Shown here: one piece after another, positions 17,053-25,358 of the stretch
How positions within the stretch are numbered: position 1 is the first letter of the stretch
Layout of the letters: each line of letters starts with the position of its first letter
Source: Winogradskyella sp.
GTDB taxonomy: Bacteria; Bacteroidota; Bacteroidia; Flavobacteriales; Flavobacteriaceae
Length of the DNA stretch: 46,737 bases
Assembly: GCF_013213975.1 (NCBI RefSeq)
Contig: NZ_JABSST010000014.1
Coordinates: 1 to 46,737, forward strand
Direction: 5' to 3'
Made by a program: the position numbers and the translations under genes
The notes under the pieces: generated by a model
The model's database searches: none
What the model saw: only the letters and a program-made list of their open reading frames with translations
What the model was told of the DNA's origin: nothing

Positions 17053-18667
17053 GTACCTCGAAAGATATCCAATCCTCAGTTTATTACTCTTTGTAATACT
17101 AATGCTTGGCTTTACTATAGATGTCATTCCAGTAACAATCATGGAAGCGCGTAACTTCATTTCTGCCAGAGAAATGATAACGGATGACAACTGGATTCTT
17201 ACAACAATGAATGGTGAAGCACGTTATCAAAAACCACCACTACCCACTTGGGTTACCGCAGTTTTTGGAATGCTTTTCGGCATGAAGTCTCTTTTAGCAT
17301 TGCGTTGGCCAGCCTTATTATTTATGGCAAGTATCGGTATTTCCATTTACCTCTTCTCTAAAAAACTACAACTTAATAAATCACATAGTTTAATGAACGG
17401 ATTTATAGTCTTAAGCTCATTTTATGTGATTGGTATTATCATTGAAGCCCCTTGGGATATTTATACACATGCCTTTATGCTAATGGCATTGTATCAATTA
17501 TTTCAAATGTTTCAAAGTCAAAAAACAAGCATTGTCAATAGTTTGTTATTCGTACTCTTTTTAGCCTGTTCTGTGCTTTCTAAAGGCCCTGTATCGCTTT
17601 ATGTGCTATTCCTATCTTTTGTGATTGCCTATGGTATATCGTTTAAACTCAAAGGAAGAGTTCTTCATTTTTTAAAGTTGATGAGCTTATTGATATTTGG
17701 CATTGTATTAGGTGGATGGTGGTATTTTCATGTAAGAATCGCAGATCCTGAAACCTTTGCAGCTATTGCATCAAAAGAAACTTCAAATTGGAGCAGTTAT
17801 AACGTAAGGCCTTTTTATTATTACTGGAGCTTCTTTATTCAAAGTGGTTTATGGACCATACCAGCTTTTATTAGTTTGTTGTATCCATACATGAAATCTA
17901 GAGTTTCAAATTTAAAAGCCTACCGCTTTAGCTTCTTTTGGACCATAATAGCCGTGGCATTACTTTCTTTGATACCAGAGAAGAAGTCGCGTTACTTAAT
18001 GCCAGTATTAATTCCGTTAGCACTTAATATTGGTTTTTATATCGATTATCTAACTCGAGAGTTTAAAAACATTAAGCACAAACGTGAAACTATACCTGTA
18101 TATTTTGCTTTTGGTTTGATTGCAAGTATGGGTTTATTATTTGGACTTCTAGGATTCTTTTTTGGACCTTTTTTAACGGGTTGGGTTTTAATTAGATTTT
18201 TATTAATCACAATTATATTGCTCTTAATAGGAATCTTTTTGATTAAAAGTTTAAAATCCAATAATATTAAAATTAGCTTTTATCTCTTAATTAGTTTTAT
18301 GATGAGTTTAGGGTTATTTGCTTTACCAATTTCTGAAATGCAAATTCAGGCAGATTATAAATCAGTCTCTGAACTTACCGACTCAAAACTATCACTCTAT
18401 AGTATAAATGAGGTTTCACCTGAAGCCATTTACCACTATGGAGATAAAATACCAAAGTTAAAATCAGAAGAAGGACTACAAATTCCTGAAGAAAAAGAAT
18501 TTCATTTACTTACCAATAGCGCCAACGAACTTAGTAGTTATGATCAGATTAATGATCTTTACACCATTGAGTTTATAGCGATATACGATTTAAATACTTC
18601 TAAAAAAGGCACTAGAAGCCATCGTAGTCGATTGGTAAATCACCTCTATCGCCTTAGTCTGAAATAA
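17045..18667 (+). CDS. Family 39 glycosyltransferase (ArnT/PMT-like, membrane)
   Basis: 540 aa, around 11-12 membrane segments. The N-terminal periplasmic loop contains EARNFISAREMITDDNWILT and GEARYQKPPLPTWVTA, the conserved acidic/aromatic region of ArnT-type transferases that hold a polyprenyl-phosphate sugar. Such enzymes transfer a sugar from undecaprenyl phosphate to lipid A or another acceptor on the outer face of the inner membrane. The final 130 residues form a soluble domain (about residues 405-540). It is third in the operon after the GT2 and double LAB_N genes, and converges with a PAP2 phosphatase gene (14-base overlap of the 3' ends). The sugar and acceptor cannot be told from sequence. 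Confidence 0.88.
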   Translation: MIKYLERYPILSLLLFVILMLGFTIDVIPVTIMEARNFISAREMITDDNWILTTMNGEARYQKPPLPTWVTAVFGMLFGMKSLLALRWPALLFMASIGISIYLFSKKLQLNKSHSLMNGFIVLSSFYVIGIIIEAPWDIYTHAFMLMALYQLFQMFQSQKTSIVNSLLFVLFLACSVLSKGPVSLYVLFLSFVIAYGISFKLKGRVLHFLKLMSLLIFGIVLGGWWYFHVRIADPETFAAIASKETSNWSSYNVRPFYYYWSFFIQSGLWTIPAFISLLYPYMKSRVSNLKAYRFSFFWTIIAVALLSLIPEKKSRYLMPVLIPLALNIGFYIDYLTREFKNIKHKRETIPVYFAFGLIASMGLLFGLLGFFFGPFLTGWVLIRFLLITIILLLIGIFLIKSLKSNNIKISFYLLISFMMSLGLFALPISEMQIQADYKSVSELTDSKLSLYSINEVSPEAIYHYGDKIPKLKSEEGLQIPEEKEFHLLTNSANELSSYDQINDLYTIEFIAIYDLNTSKKGTRSHRSRLVNHLYRLSLK

Positions 18668-19226
18668 AGCGTCTTAAAGCAAACTTATTTAACTTGTAAA
18701 AACCAAATCCGGCAAGTGCGCCAAAGATCATTCCGCAAATTAAATCCACTGGAAAATGCACACCAACATAAATACGACTATAAGCCACTAATACTGCCCA
18801 CATTAAAAGAATGAATATGAGGTTTTTAAAGTACGGTCGTAACACTAAGCCACCAAATACTGCAGCAGCCATAGAGTTAGAGGCATGGCCCGAAAAGAAA
18901 CTTCGATTAGAACTGCAACGTTCAGCTATGAAACGGATAAAGTCTTTAATTTCATCACATGCACAAGGTCTAAAGCGAAGCACAGAACGCTTTACCAGAT
19001 TAGTAGTCTGATCTGTAAATAATATCATCAAGGTGATGGTTATCACAATTACAAGTAAGGCTTTCCATCCTAACCTTTTGTAGATAAGAAATAATAGAAC
19101 TGCATACAAAGGCACAAAGGTAAACTCATTTGTAATAGCGAGCCAGAGCCAATCCCATGATGAGTTACCAAGACTATTGAGGTAAACAAAAAGTTCAGTA
19201 TCTAATTCTAAAAGCCTGTCTAGCAT
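18654..19226 (-). CDS. PAP2 superfamily phosphatase (undecaprenyl-PP or lipid A phosphatase type)
   Basis: 190 aa, five to six membrane segments. The three PAP2 signature stretches are present: KRSVLRFRP (about 75-83), SFFSGHAS (about 109-116) and SRIYVGVHFPVD (about 148-159). These hydrolyse lipid phosphates at the periplasmic side, for example undecaprenyl diphosphate or the 1-phosphate of lipid A. The neighbouring convergent operon codes for glycosyltransferases that use undecaprenyl-phosphate sugars, which would fit either role. Its start overlaps the stop of the small acidic protein upstream by one base (TAATG), so it is coupled to it. Confidence 0.9.
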   Translation of the reverse strand: MLDRLLELDTELFVYLNSLGNSSWDWLWLAITNEFTFVPLYAVLLFLIYKRLGWKALLVIVITITLMILFTDQTTNLVKRSVLRFRPCACDEIKDFIRFIAERCSSNRSFFSGHASNSMAAAVFGGLVLRPYFKNLIFILLMWAVLVAYSRIYVGVHFPVDLICGMIFGALAGFGFYKLNKFALRRFISD

Positions 19227-19453
19227 TAGTCTTCGTAACGTGCTACTTCCCTATCGTAAAATTCAGTAGCTTGTTTAATATAGTTCTCAGTTTCTGTTTC
19301 TAATTCTTTTTGATCATGCTGATCAAACTCCTCGAACCACTCCACTTCATCATTCTCAAGATTTATGATAAACCTAGGGAATTCTGTATGAATAATATAA
19401 ATCGCATCAGGATGGTCTGTATTATCTCCTAGAATGAATTTTGGTAATTCCAT
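19226..19453 (-). CDS. Small acidic protein, unknown function
   Basis: 75 aa and strongly acidic (FIINLENDEVEWFEEFDQHD, plus a Glu-rich second half). There is no signal peptide, membrane segment or recognised domain. It lies between the MATE exporter (two bases upstream) and the PAP2 phosphatase (one-base overlap downstream), so it is clearly part of that transcript. It is probably a conserved Flavobacterial small protein. Nothing in the sequence indicates a role. Confidence 0.7.
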   Translation of the reverse strand: MELPKFILGDNTDHPDAIYIIHTEFPRFIINLENDEVEWFEEFDQHDQKELETETENYIKQATEFYDREVARYED

Positions 19454-19455
19454 TT

Positions 19456-20805
19456 TTAAATATTGTCTTGTTGCAAAATTAAACGCTTTGTAAGATAATT
19501 AAACCGAATGAACAATAAAATTGCTGCAATGGTTAATCCTGCCAATAGTCCTAACCAAATTCCAAGACTTCCTAACGCTTCCTCTTTTCCAAGAAAATAA
19601 CTCACCGGAAAGCCTACCAACCAATAGGAAACGAATGTTATTAGGGTTGGAATCTTTACATCTTGCAGCCCTCTTAAGGCACCTAATGCTATAACTTGCA
19701 AGCTGTCACTAATCTGGAATACAGCAGCTGCTAAAAGCAAGCTTGCTGCAATTTGCACCACTTCAGCTGTATCCAATGCATTTGCCGGGTCATCTAAGTC
19801 CACATATAGATGAGGCAAGATCTCATGAAAAATAGCGAATAACAAAGCGAAAAGAACTGCAAATATAAAACCGACTAAAAAAATGGACTCAGCTATGCGT
19901 TTAAGATTAATATAATCTTTAAGCCCTTTTTGATTACCAACTCTAACCATGGCTGCGACACTTAATCCCATAGCCACCATAAAGGTCATAGAACTTAAAT
20001 TTAAAGCGATTTGATTAGCAGCTTGCGCATTCTTACCAAGTAACCCGCTGAGCCAAATAGCTGCTGTAAATATGCCAACTTCAAAAAACATCTGCATGGC
20101 ACTTGGTAAGCTCAATCTAAAAAACTTAACATTAGTAACAAAGGCTTTAGATTTCCTATTTACGGCAAGTATCCACCACAAAAAGAACAACATAACAAAT
20201 CGTGAAATTAATGTTCCGATTGCAGCACCAACGATTCCCATTTGCGGAAAACCAAATTTTCCAAAAATGAGTACGTAGTTAATTGCGACATTAATAACAT
20301 TAGCAACAATAGTTGCATACATAGGGTATTTAGTCATGGACAAACCATCGCTAAACTGTTTAAATGCCTGAAAAACAATAAGTGGCATCAAAGAAAACGC
20401 CACTAAATCTAAATATGGAATGGCTAGGACAACCACTTCCTCTGGCTGATCCATTACATACATTAAAGACTTAGCAAGAAGTTCTAGTAAAAACAAGCAA
20501 ATTCCTAAAACCGTACATAAAAAGAAACCATGTTTAAAAACGGATTTTCCTTTTGAGAAGTTTTCTTCAGTATCTGCCTCTGCAACTAGCGGAGTTATTG
20601 CTGTGGAGAACCCTATGCCTATAGACATTGCAATAAAAATAAAGCTATTTCCTAATGAGACCGCTGCTAATTCAGCAGAACCTAGTTGACCAACCATAAC
20701 GTTATCGATAAAACCAACGAATGTGTGCCCTAGCATACCTAAAATTACTGGAGAGGCTAGTTTAAGATTATATCTAAATTCTTTAGTATAGTTGCTCAAA
20801 ACCAT
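19456..20805 (-). CDS. MATE family multidrug/Na+-type efflux transporter
   Basis: 449 aa with 12 predicted membrane segments in two similar halves. N-terminal half: SPVILGMLGHTFVGFIDNVM, GQLGSAELAAVSLGNS and IGFSTAITPLVAEA; second half: SLPSAMQMFFEVGIFTAAIW with GKNAQAANQIALNLSS. This is the NorM-like layout, which exports cationic organic compounds with an ion gradient. It is the first gene of a minus-strand operon with the acidic protein and the PAP2 phosphatase. A -7 box ends four bases before the ATG, so the transcript is likely leaderless. Confidence 0.93.
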   Translation of the reverse strand: MVLSNYTKEFRYNLKLASPVILGMLGHTFVGFIDNVMVGQLGSAELAAVSLGNSFIFIAMSIGIGFSTAITPLVAEADTEENFSKGKSVFKHGFFLCTVLGICLFLLELLAKSLMYVMDQPEEVVVLAIPYLDLVAFSLMPLIVFQAFKQFSDGLSMTKYPMYATIVANVINVAINYVLIFGKFGFPQMGIVGAAIGTLISRFVMLFFLWWILAVNRKSKAFVTNVKFFRLSLPSAMQMFFEVGIFTAAIWLSGLLGKNAQAANQIALNLSSMTFMVAMGLSVAAMVRVGNQKGLKDYINLKRIAESIFLVGFIFAVLFALLFAIFHEILPHLYVDLDDPANALDTAEVVQIAASLLLAAAVFQISDSLQVIALGALRGLQDVKIPTLITFVSYWLVGFPVSYFLGKEEALGSLGIWLGLLAGLTIAAILLFIRFNYLTKRLILQQDNI

Positions 20806-20809
20806 TGTA

Positions 20810-20817
20810 CAAAAGTA
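20810..20817 (-). promoter_or_regulatory. -7 box TACTTTTG four bases before the MATE start codon
   Basis: Read on the minus strand, TACTTTTG spans 20817-20810 and the ATG starts at 20805. The geometry is identical to that at 4384-4396 and predicts transcription starting at or beside the start codon. Confidence 0.45.
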
Positions 20818-20880
20818 GGGTTTGGATCTAAGCTAAACGAATAAAATTCATTGTGAATTCTTAATTGAAGTCAAGTATAT

Positions 20881-21822
20881 TTAAAGTGAAGCAATAGCCT
20901 TCTTAGCTTCTTCAAACTCCCTAACCATATCTTCGACAATATCAGCAACGGGTTTTACAGTGTGAATTAAGCCGGCTATTTGGCCAATTTCAAGTTCTCC
21001 GTCCTCTAAATCTCCTTCAAACATTCCCCGCTTGGCTCTCGCACGACCAAGGAGAGCTTTTAATTCTTCAATTGTAGGTCCTGCTTTATATAATTCTTGG
21101 ATTTCGTTATAGAACTTATTTTTAATAAGCCTTACTGGTGCCAATTCTTTTAGGGTTAATTGTGTATCACCTTCTTTAGCATCTACCACGACTTGTTTAA
21201 AATCTTGATGTGCCGAAGATTCGTCGCTAGCTACAAATCTACTACCTACTTGCACACCATCTGCCCCAAGAACCATACAAGCTAGCATAGCTTTTCCTGT
21301 AGCAATACCACCTGCTGCAATTAAAGGAACCGTCAATTGTTCTTTTACCATTGGTATTAAAGTTAAGGTCGTGGTTTCATCGCGCCCATTATGGCCTCCA
21401 GCTTCAAACCCTTCAGCAACAACTGCATCAACACCAGCTGCTTGGGCCTTTAATGCAAACTTTACAGAACTAACCACATGAACAACAGTAATACCTTGGT
21501 CTTGTAACCATTTAGTCCAAGTTTTTGGATTTCCTGCTGACGTAAATACAATCTTAACATCCTCTTCGGCTATAATATTCATGATCTCTTCGATGTTCGG
21601 ATATAACATTGGTACATTGACTCCAAATGGTTTATCAGTTGCTGACTTGCATTTTTGTATATGTTCTCGTAATACATTAGGATACATAGAACCGGCTCCA
21701 ATTAGACCTAAAATCCCAGAGTTACTAGCAGCGGAAGCTAATTTCCAACCACTATTCCAAATCATTCCTGCCTGAATAATCGGATATTTGATATTAAAAA
21801 GTGAGGTAATTCTATTTGCCAT
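20881..21822 (-). CDS. Nitronate monooxygenase-like FMN protein
   Basis: 313 aa, a TIM barrel of the nitronate monooxygenase / enoyl-ACP reductase FabK group. Features: YPIIQAGMIWNSGWKLASAA at the N-terminus, GVNVPMLYP, AEGFEAGGHNGRDE (the conserved His region), PLIAAGGIATG and GADGVQVGSRFVASDESSAH (FMN phosphate site). It likely oxidises toxic nitronates such as propionate 3-nitronate, although some members reduce enoyl-ACP; the two are hard to tell apart by eye. It stands alone between MATE and mnmA on the same strand, with about 50-75 bases on either side. Confidence 0.85.
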   Translation of the reverse strand: MANRITSLFNIKYPIIQAGMIWNSGWKLASAASNSGILGLIGAGSMYPNVLREHIQKCKSATDKPFGVNVPMLYPNIEEIMNIIAEEDVKIVFTSAGNPKTWTKWLQDQGITVVHVVSSVKFALKAQAAGVDAVVAEGFEAGGHNGRDETTTLTLIPMVKEQLTVPLIAAGGIATGKAMLACMVLGADGVQVGSRFVASDESSAHQDFKQVVVDAKEGDTQLTLKELAPVRLIKNKFYNEIQELYKAGPTIEELKALLGRARAKRGMFEGDLEDGELEIGQIAGLIHTVKPVADIVEDMVREFEEAKKAIASL

Positions 21823-21872
21823 AAATGCTTTACAATAAAAGTTAAAGGTACGTATAAAGAATAGCTTATCTA

Positions 21873-23060
21873 CTACGCAATTACACCAGAGCCCAATAAT
21901 TCATTCCTGTGGTACCAAGCTACAAATTGACCTTCTGTAATTGCGGATTGCTTATTGTTAAACTCAACATAAAGACCACCTGCAACCTTGTATAATGTTG
22001 CTTTCTCCAAAGGCTGTCTATATCGAATTCGGGCCATGACTTGCATGGTTTGACCATCTTTAAGTGCTAAATCCTCTCTTATCCAATGTAGTTCTTCATT
22101 CGTTACAAATAAAACATTACGAAGTAAACCCGGATGATTTTTACCCTGACCAGTATATATGATATTTTCTTCAACATCAGTTTCTATAACAAACAAAGGT
22201 TCTTTTGTACCACCTACAGCTAGTCCTTTACGTTGCCCTTTAGTAAAATAGTGCGCTCCTTGATGTTTACCCACAACCTTGCCATCTGAAACCGCATACT
22301 CCGGCTTTTTAGATAAATATGCCAATTCCTGTTCTTTTGAATCAAATATTGGTAAAGCCTGATTGTAAATATCTAAGGTCTGATCCACTTCAACAATAAT
22401 TCCATCTTTTGGTTTTAGCTGTTGCTGTAAAAAATCTGGTAGCCGTACCTTCCCAATAAAACATAAACCTTGAGAATCCTTCTTTTCCGCAGTTATCAAA
22501 TTTTGAGCTTTGGCAATTTCTCGGACTTGTGGTTTGGTTAATTCACCTATTGGAAATAATGCTTTTGCCAATTGTCCTTGAGACAATTGACATAAGAAGT
22601 ATGATTGATCTTTGTTTCCATCTACGCCTGCAAGTAATTGATGTATTTTGGTTCCATTTTTCTCAATGGTTCCCTTTCTACAGTAATGTCCTGTTGCAAC
22701 ATAATCTGCACCAAGATTCATAGCAATGTCCATAAAGACATCAAACTTTATTTCGCGATTACATAAAATATCCGGATTAGGAGTACGACCTTTTTCATAT
22801 TCATTAAACATGTAGTCGACAATACGTTCTTTATAATCAACACTAAGATCAACTGTTTGAAAAGGAATTCCCAATTTATCAGCCACCAGCATTGCGTCAT
22901 TACTATCTTCTAACCATGGACACTCATCCGAAATAGTCACAGAATCATCATGCCAGTTCTTCATAAATAAGCCAATCACCTCGTAGCCTTGTTCTTTTAA
23001 AACATGGGCTGCAACGCTAGAATCAACTCCTCCCGAAAGTCCTACAATGACACGTTTCAC
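21873..23060 (-). CDS. mnmA: tRNA-specific 2-thiouridylase MnmA
   Basis: 395 aa from a GTG start at 23060. The frame is open to 23147, but those 29 residues (beginning MAVTQSLP) do not belong to the family, while [15 protein letters not shown] is its normal start. MnmA adds sulfur at C2 of the wobble uridine (s2U34) of tRNA for Lys, Glu and Gln. The PP-loop is SGGVDSS (9-15). The two catalytic cysteines are in [13 protein letters not shown] and [10 protein letters not shown], both present. The C-terminal beta domain is complete. Length is typical. Confidence 0.97.
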   Translation of the reverse strand: MKRVIVGLSGGVDSSVAAHVLKEQGYEVIGLFMKNWHDDSVTISDECPWLEDSNDAMLVADKLGIPFQTVDLSVDYKERIVDYMFNEYEKGRTPNPDILCNREIKFDVFMDIAMNLGADYVATGHYCRKGTIEKNGTKIHQLLAGVDGNKDQSYFLCQLSQGQLAKALFPIGELTKPQVREIAKAQNLITAEKKDSQGLCFIGKVRLPDFLQQQLKPKDGIIVEVDQTLDIYNQALPIFDSKEQELAYLSKKPEYAVSDGKVVGKHQGAHYFTKGQRKGLAVGGTKEPLFVIETDVEENIIYTGQGKNHPGLLRNVLFVTNEELHWIREDLALKDGQTMQVMARIRYRQPLEKATLYKVAGGLYVEFNNKQSAITEGQFVAWYHRNELLGSGVIA

Positions 23061-23104
23061 TTTGACTATAAATTTGAATTTATATTTAGACTCAAAATCA
23101 GCGG

Positions 23105-23112
23105 CAAAATTA
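23105..23112 (-). promoter_or_regulatory. -7 box TAATTTTG upstream of mnmA
   Basis: On the minus strand TAATTTTG (23112-23105) fits TAnnTTTG, 44 bases before the GTG start at 23060. A promoter inside the longer frame supports the shorter coding region. Confidence 0.4.
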
Positions 23113-23178
23113 CAAAATAAAAAAGGTAAACTTTGTGTGACTGCCATGCATAAAAACTATCATTAATATAGTTTAAGG

Positions 23179-23889
23179 CTATTCATACGTTTTAATCACG
23201 ACTTGGTTGGTGTGATCTATTTCTTTTTTGATTTTACCTCCTTCATAATATTTCCAGATCCCTACTTTACGATTATTTGTATATTTTCCTTCTGAGGTTA
23301 TATTTTGCGAAGAATCATAATTTACTGTTTTACCATTTAACTGGTCTTTACTATATACGGATGATCTAAATACCTGACCATTTTCTAAAATCCATTTAGA
23401 CGTACCTTCCAATTTTCCATTCATATATTGGGCACTTTCAGCTAGATTACCTGACTGATAAAACACTTTTCGCTCTCCATCTAATAATCCATTATCGTTA
23501 AAATACTCTTCAATCATTAAGCTAACACCATCTTTATGGAAATAGACCCATTTACCAATGTAGCGCTTACCATTCATCCTACCCTTACTTATAATTTTCT
23601 TTTTGGAAGAATAAAAAATAACGTCAGAAATACTATCGGTTGGGTTAAATATTTTAATAGCGCTTAAAACACTTTTTCCCTTTGATAAGGCATAATATTT
23701 AAAGGTGTCTACTTCTTTACCATTGACAAAAGTGCCTTCATATCGTTTTTGATCTGTCTTATAATAGGTCTTTGTCCATAATCCGTGACGTTTGCCGTCT
23801 TTATTATACTGATTGACGGATTTTTGAGCAAAGGCAAGTGTTAAAATTATTGTAAAAATAAAAGTTAGATAAAATTTTTGTTTAATCAT
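23179..23889 (-). CDS. Exported MORN-like repeat protein (toxin-antitoxin YwqK-like fold)
   Basis: 236 aa with a signal peptide (about 1-21, LTLAFAQ). The rest is a series of short beta repeats of the MORN_2 type, e.g. NKDGKRHGLWTKTYYK, MNGKRYIGKWVYF, NGLLDGERKVFYQSGNLAES, MNGKLEGTSKWILENG and NNRKVGIWKYYEGGKIKKEI. Homologues are often named 'toxin-antitoxin system YwqK family antitoxin', but for exported Flavobacterial members there is no evidence of a toxin and none is adjacent. Likely a periplasmic or surface protein of unknown role. It is divergent from the fasciclin lipoprotein gene. Confidence 0.8.
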   Translation of the reverse strand: MIKQKFYLTFIFTIILTLAFAQKSVNQYNKDGKRHGLWTKTYYKTDQKRYEGTFVNGKEVDTFKYYALSKGKSVLSAIKIFNPTDSISDVIFYSSKKKIISKGRMNGKRYIGKWVYFHKDGVSLMIEEYFNDNGLLDGERKVFYQSGNLAESAQYMNGKLEGTSKWILENGQVFRSSVYSKDQLNGKTVNYDSSQNITSEGKYTNNRKVGIWKYYEGGKIKKEIDHTNQVVIKTYE

Positions 23890-23890
23890 T

Positions 23891-23923
23891 TTGTAGTTTT
23901 GTTAAACAAACTATATAGGTTTG
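23891..23923 (+). promoter_or_regulatory. Promoter for the fasciclin lipoprotein gene
   Basis: TAGGTTTG at 23916-23923 is an exact -7 match, 33 bases before ATG 23957. TTG at 23891-23893 is 22 bases upstream, slightly more than the ideal spacing. Confidence 0.45.
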
Positions 23924-23956
23924 TGCAATGTTGAACAATTTTAAAAACCCAAAAAA

Positions 23957-24973
23957 ATGAAAATTATTTCAAAAACATTCAAATTACTGACAGTATTCTT
24001 ATTAGTTGTAGGTTTAACTGGATGCAGCAGTGATGATGACAACAACACCGGTGGTGGTGTAGATTCTACAACAGTTGTAGATGTAGCTTTAGCAAATGGT
24101 TTTACTTCTTTAGCAGCAGCTTTAGAAGCAACTGGATTAGTATCTACCTTAGAAGGTACTGGACCTTTTACTGTATTTGCACCGACCAATGACGCCTTTG
24201 CAACTTTATTAAGCGATACAGGTTTAGACTTAAACAACTTAAGTGCTGCAGAAGAAGAAGTGGTTAGAAACATTCTTTTAAACCATGTTATTATAGGTGC
24301 TACTATTGAAGCCCAAACTCTTATAGATGCTGGATCTGGCTATGCTTCAACTGCTTCTCCAGGACCAGATAATACTACGTTAAGTTTATATTATAATGTG
24401 AACAATGGAGTTGTTGAATTGAATGGAGGATCTGGTGTAACAGGTGGTGCAAATGTAACTACACCAAATGTTACAGCTACAAATGGAATTATTCATGTTG
24501 TAGATAAAGTGATTGCTAGACCAACTATCGCAACTTTTGCAACTACTAATGATGCTCTATCAATTTTAGTAGATGCTTTAGCATATGCGGACACAGGATC
24601 TCCAACAGTTCCGTGGATAAGTACTGTTTCTAATGGTGATGCTGGACCTTTTACAGTTTTTGCACCAACGAATGATGCTTTTATAGGATTATTAGGAGAA
24701 TTAGAACTTGCAGCCTTAACAGATTTAGATGAAGCAACTGTTGATGCAGTTTTAACTTATCACGTAGTTAACGGAGCCAATGTAACATCTGGTCAATTAA
24801 CCAGTGGAACAGTAGGGACAATAGGTGGTGATATCACTGCAGATACAAATAATTTTACTTTAACTGACGCTAATGGTCGTGTAAGTAATATTGTTCTTTC
24901 GCTTGTAGATATACAAGGAACAAATGGTGTAGTTCACGTTATAGACCGTGTAATTTTAACACCACAAGGATAG
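23957..24973 (+). CDS. Lipoprotein with two fasciclin (FAS1) domains
   Basis: 338 aa. Lipoprotein signal with Cys23 in VVGLTGCSSDDDNN; the acidic stretch directly after the Cys is a common feature of surface-exposed lipoproteins in Bacteroidota. Two FAS1 domains follow (about 40-180 and 190-338); each contains GPFTVFAPTNDAF and ends in NGIIHVVDKVI or NGVVHVIDRVI. FAS1 domains mediate adhesion between cells or to the matrix. A strong terminator follows, so it is monocistronic. Confidence 0.93.
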   Translation: MKIISKTFKLLTVFLLVVGLTGCSSDDDNNTGGGVDSTTVVDVALANGFTSLAAALEATGLVSTLEGTGPFTVFAPTNDAFATLLSDTGLDLNNLSAAEEEVVRNILLNHVIIGATIEAQTLIDAGSGYASTASPGPDNTTLSLYYNVNNGVVELNGGSGVTGGANVTTPNVTATNGIIHVVDKVIARPTIATFATTNDALSILVDALAYADTGSPTVPWISTVSNGDAGPFTVFAPTNDAFIGLLGELELAALTDLDEATVDAVLTYHVVNGANVTSGQLTSGTVGTIGGDITADTNNFTLTDANGRVSNIVLSLVDIQGTNGVVHVIDRVILTPQG

Positions 24974-25023
24974 GAAAGATCGAGGCTGATTACCTCATTT
25001 TTATATTGATTGATTTAGTTAGT

Positions 25024-25053
25024 AAAAGCCCAGACGTCCGTCTGGGTTTTTTT
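25024..25053 (+). terminator. Rho-independent terminator after the fasciclin gene
   Basis: CCCAGACG (25029-25036) pairs with CGTCTGGG (25039-25046), extended by flanking A and T runs (AAAA before, seven T after). Confidence 0.88.
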
Positions 25054-25296
25054 GTACCGTCCTATTATCATAAACGACCTATTATAACTCCGAACTTTTA
25101 TGAAAAAGAATAGACTTTACAACACATATGTAAACAGTATTCTAAGCTTACGCAGTTTAATCCTTAGTTTAGTTGCTCTTCTTTCCTTCTAATAGCTTCC
25201 ATATGTAGCTATTTTATCATTTGGTTGAATTCTCATACTACTTTTATTAATCTCATTGTTAAAATTACAAAAAGAATTAGTGTAGTAATAAGAAAC
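25054..25296. other. Gene-free stretch between two terminators
   Basis: The 385 bases between the fasciclin and yidC stop codons hold the two terminators and this segment. A 30-codon frame (25100-25192, plus, beginning MKKNRLYNTY with a hydrophobic end) is present but has no promoter or ribosome binding signal I can support. I see no RNA gene. Confidence 0.5.
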
Positions 25297-25327
25297 AAAA
25301 AAAGCCTTAGTTGTATGAACTAAGGCT
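25297..25327 (-). terminator. Rho-independent terminator after yidC
   Basis: AGCCTTAGTT (25303-25312) and AACTAAGGCT (25318-25327) form a perfect 10-bp stem around a five-base loop; on the minus strand it is followed by seven T. Confidence 0.9.
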
Positions 25328-25358
25328 AACTAAAATAAAAATCTTACAATCGTAATTA

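Noticed and set aside
25100..25192. 30-codon frame with hydrophobic end after the fasciclin terminator
   Set aside because: No promoter, ribosome binding signal or recognisable homology; short frames of this size occur by chance in AT-rich DNA.
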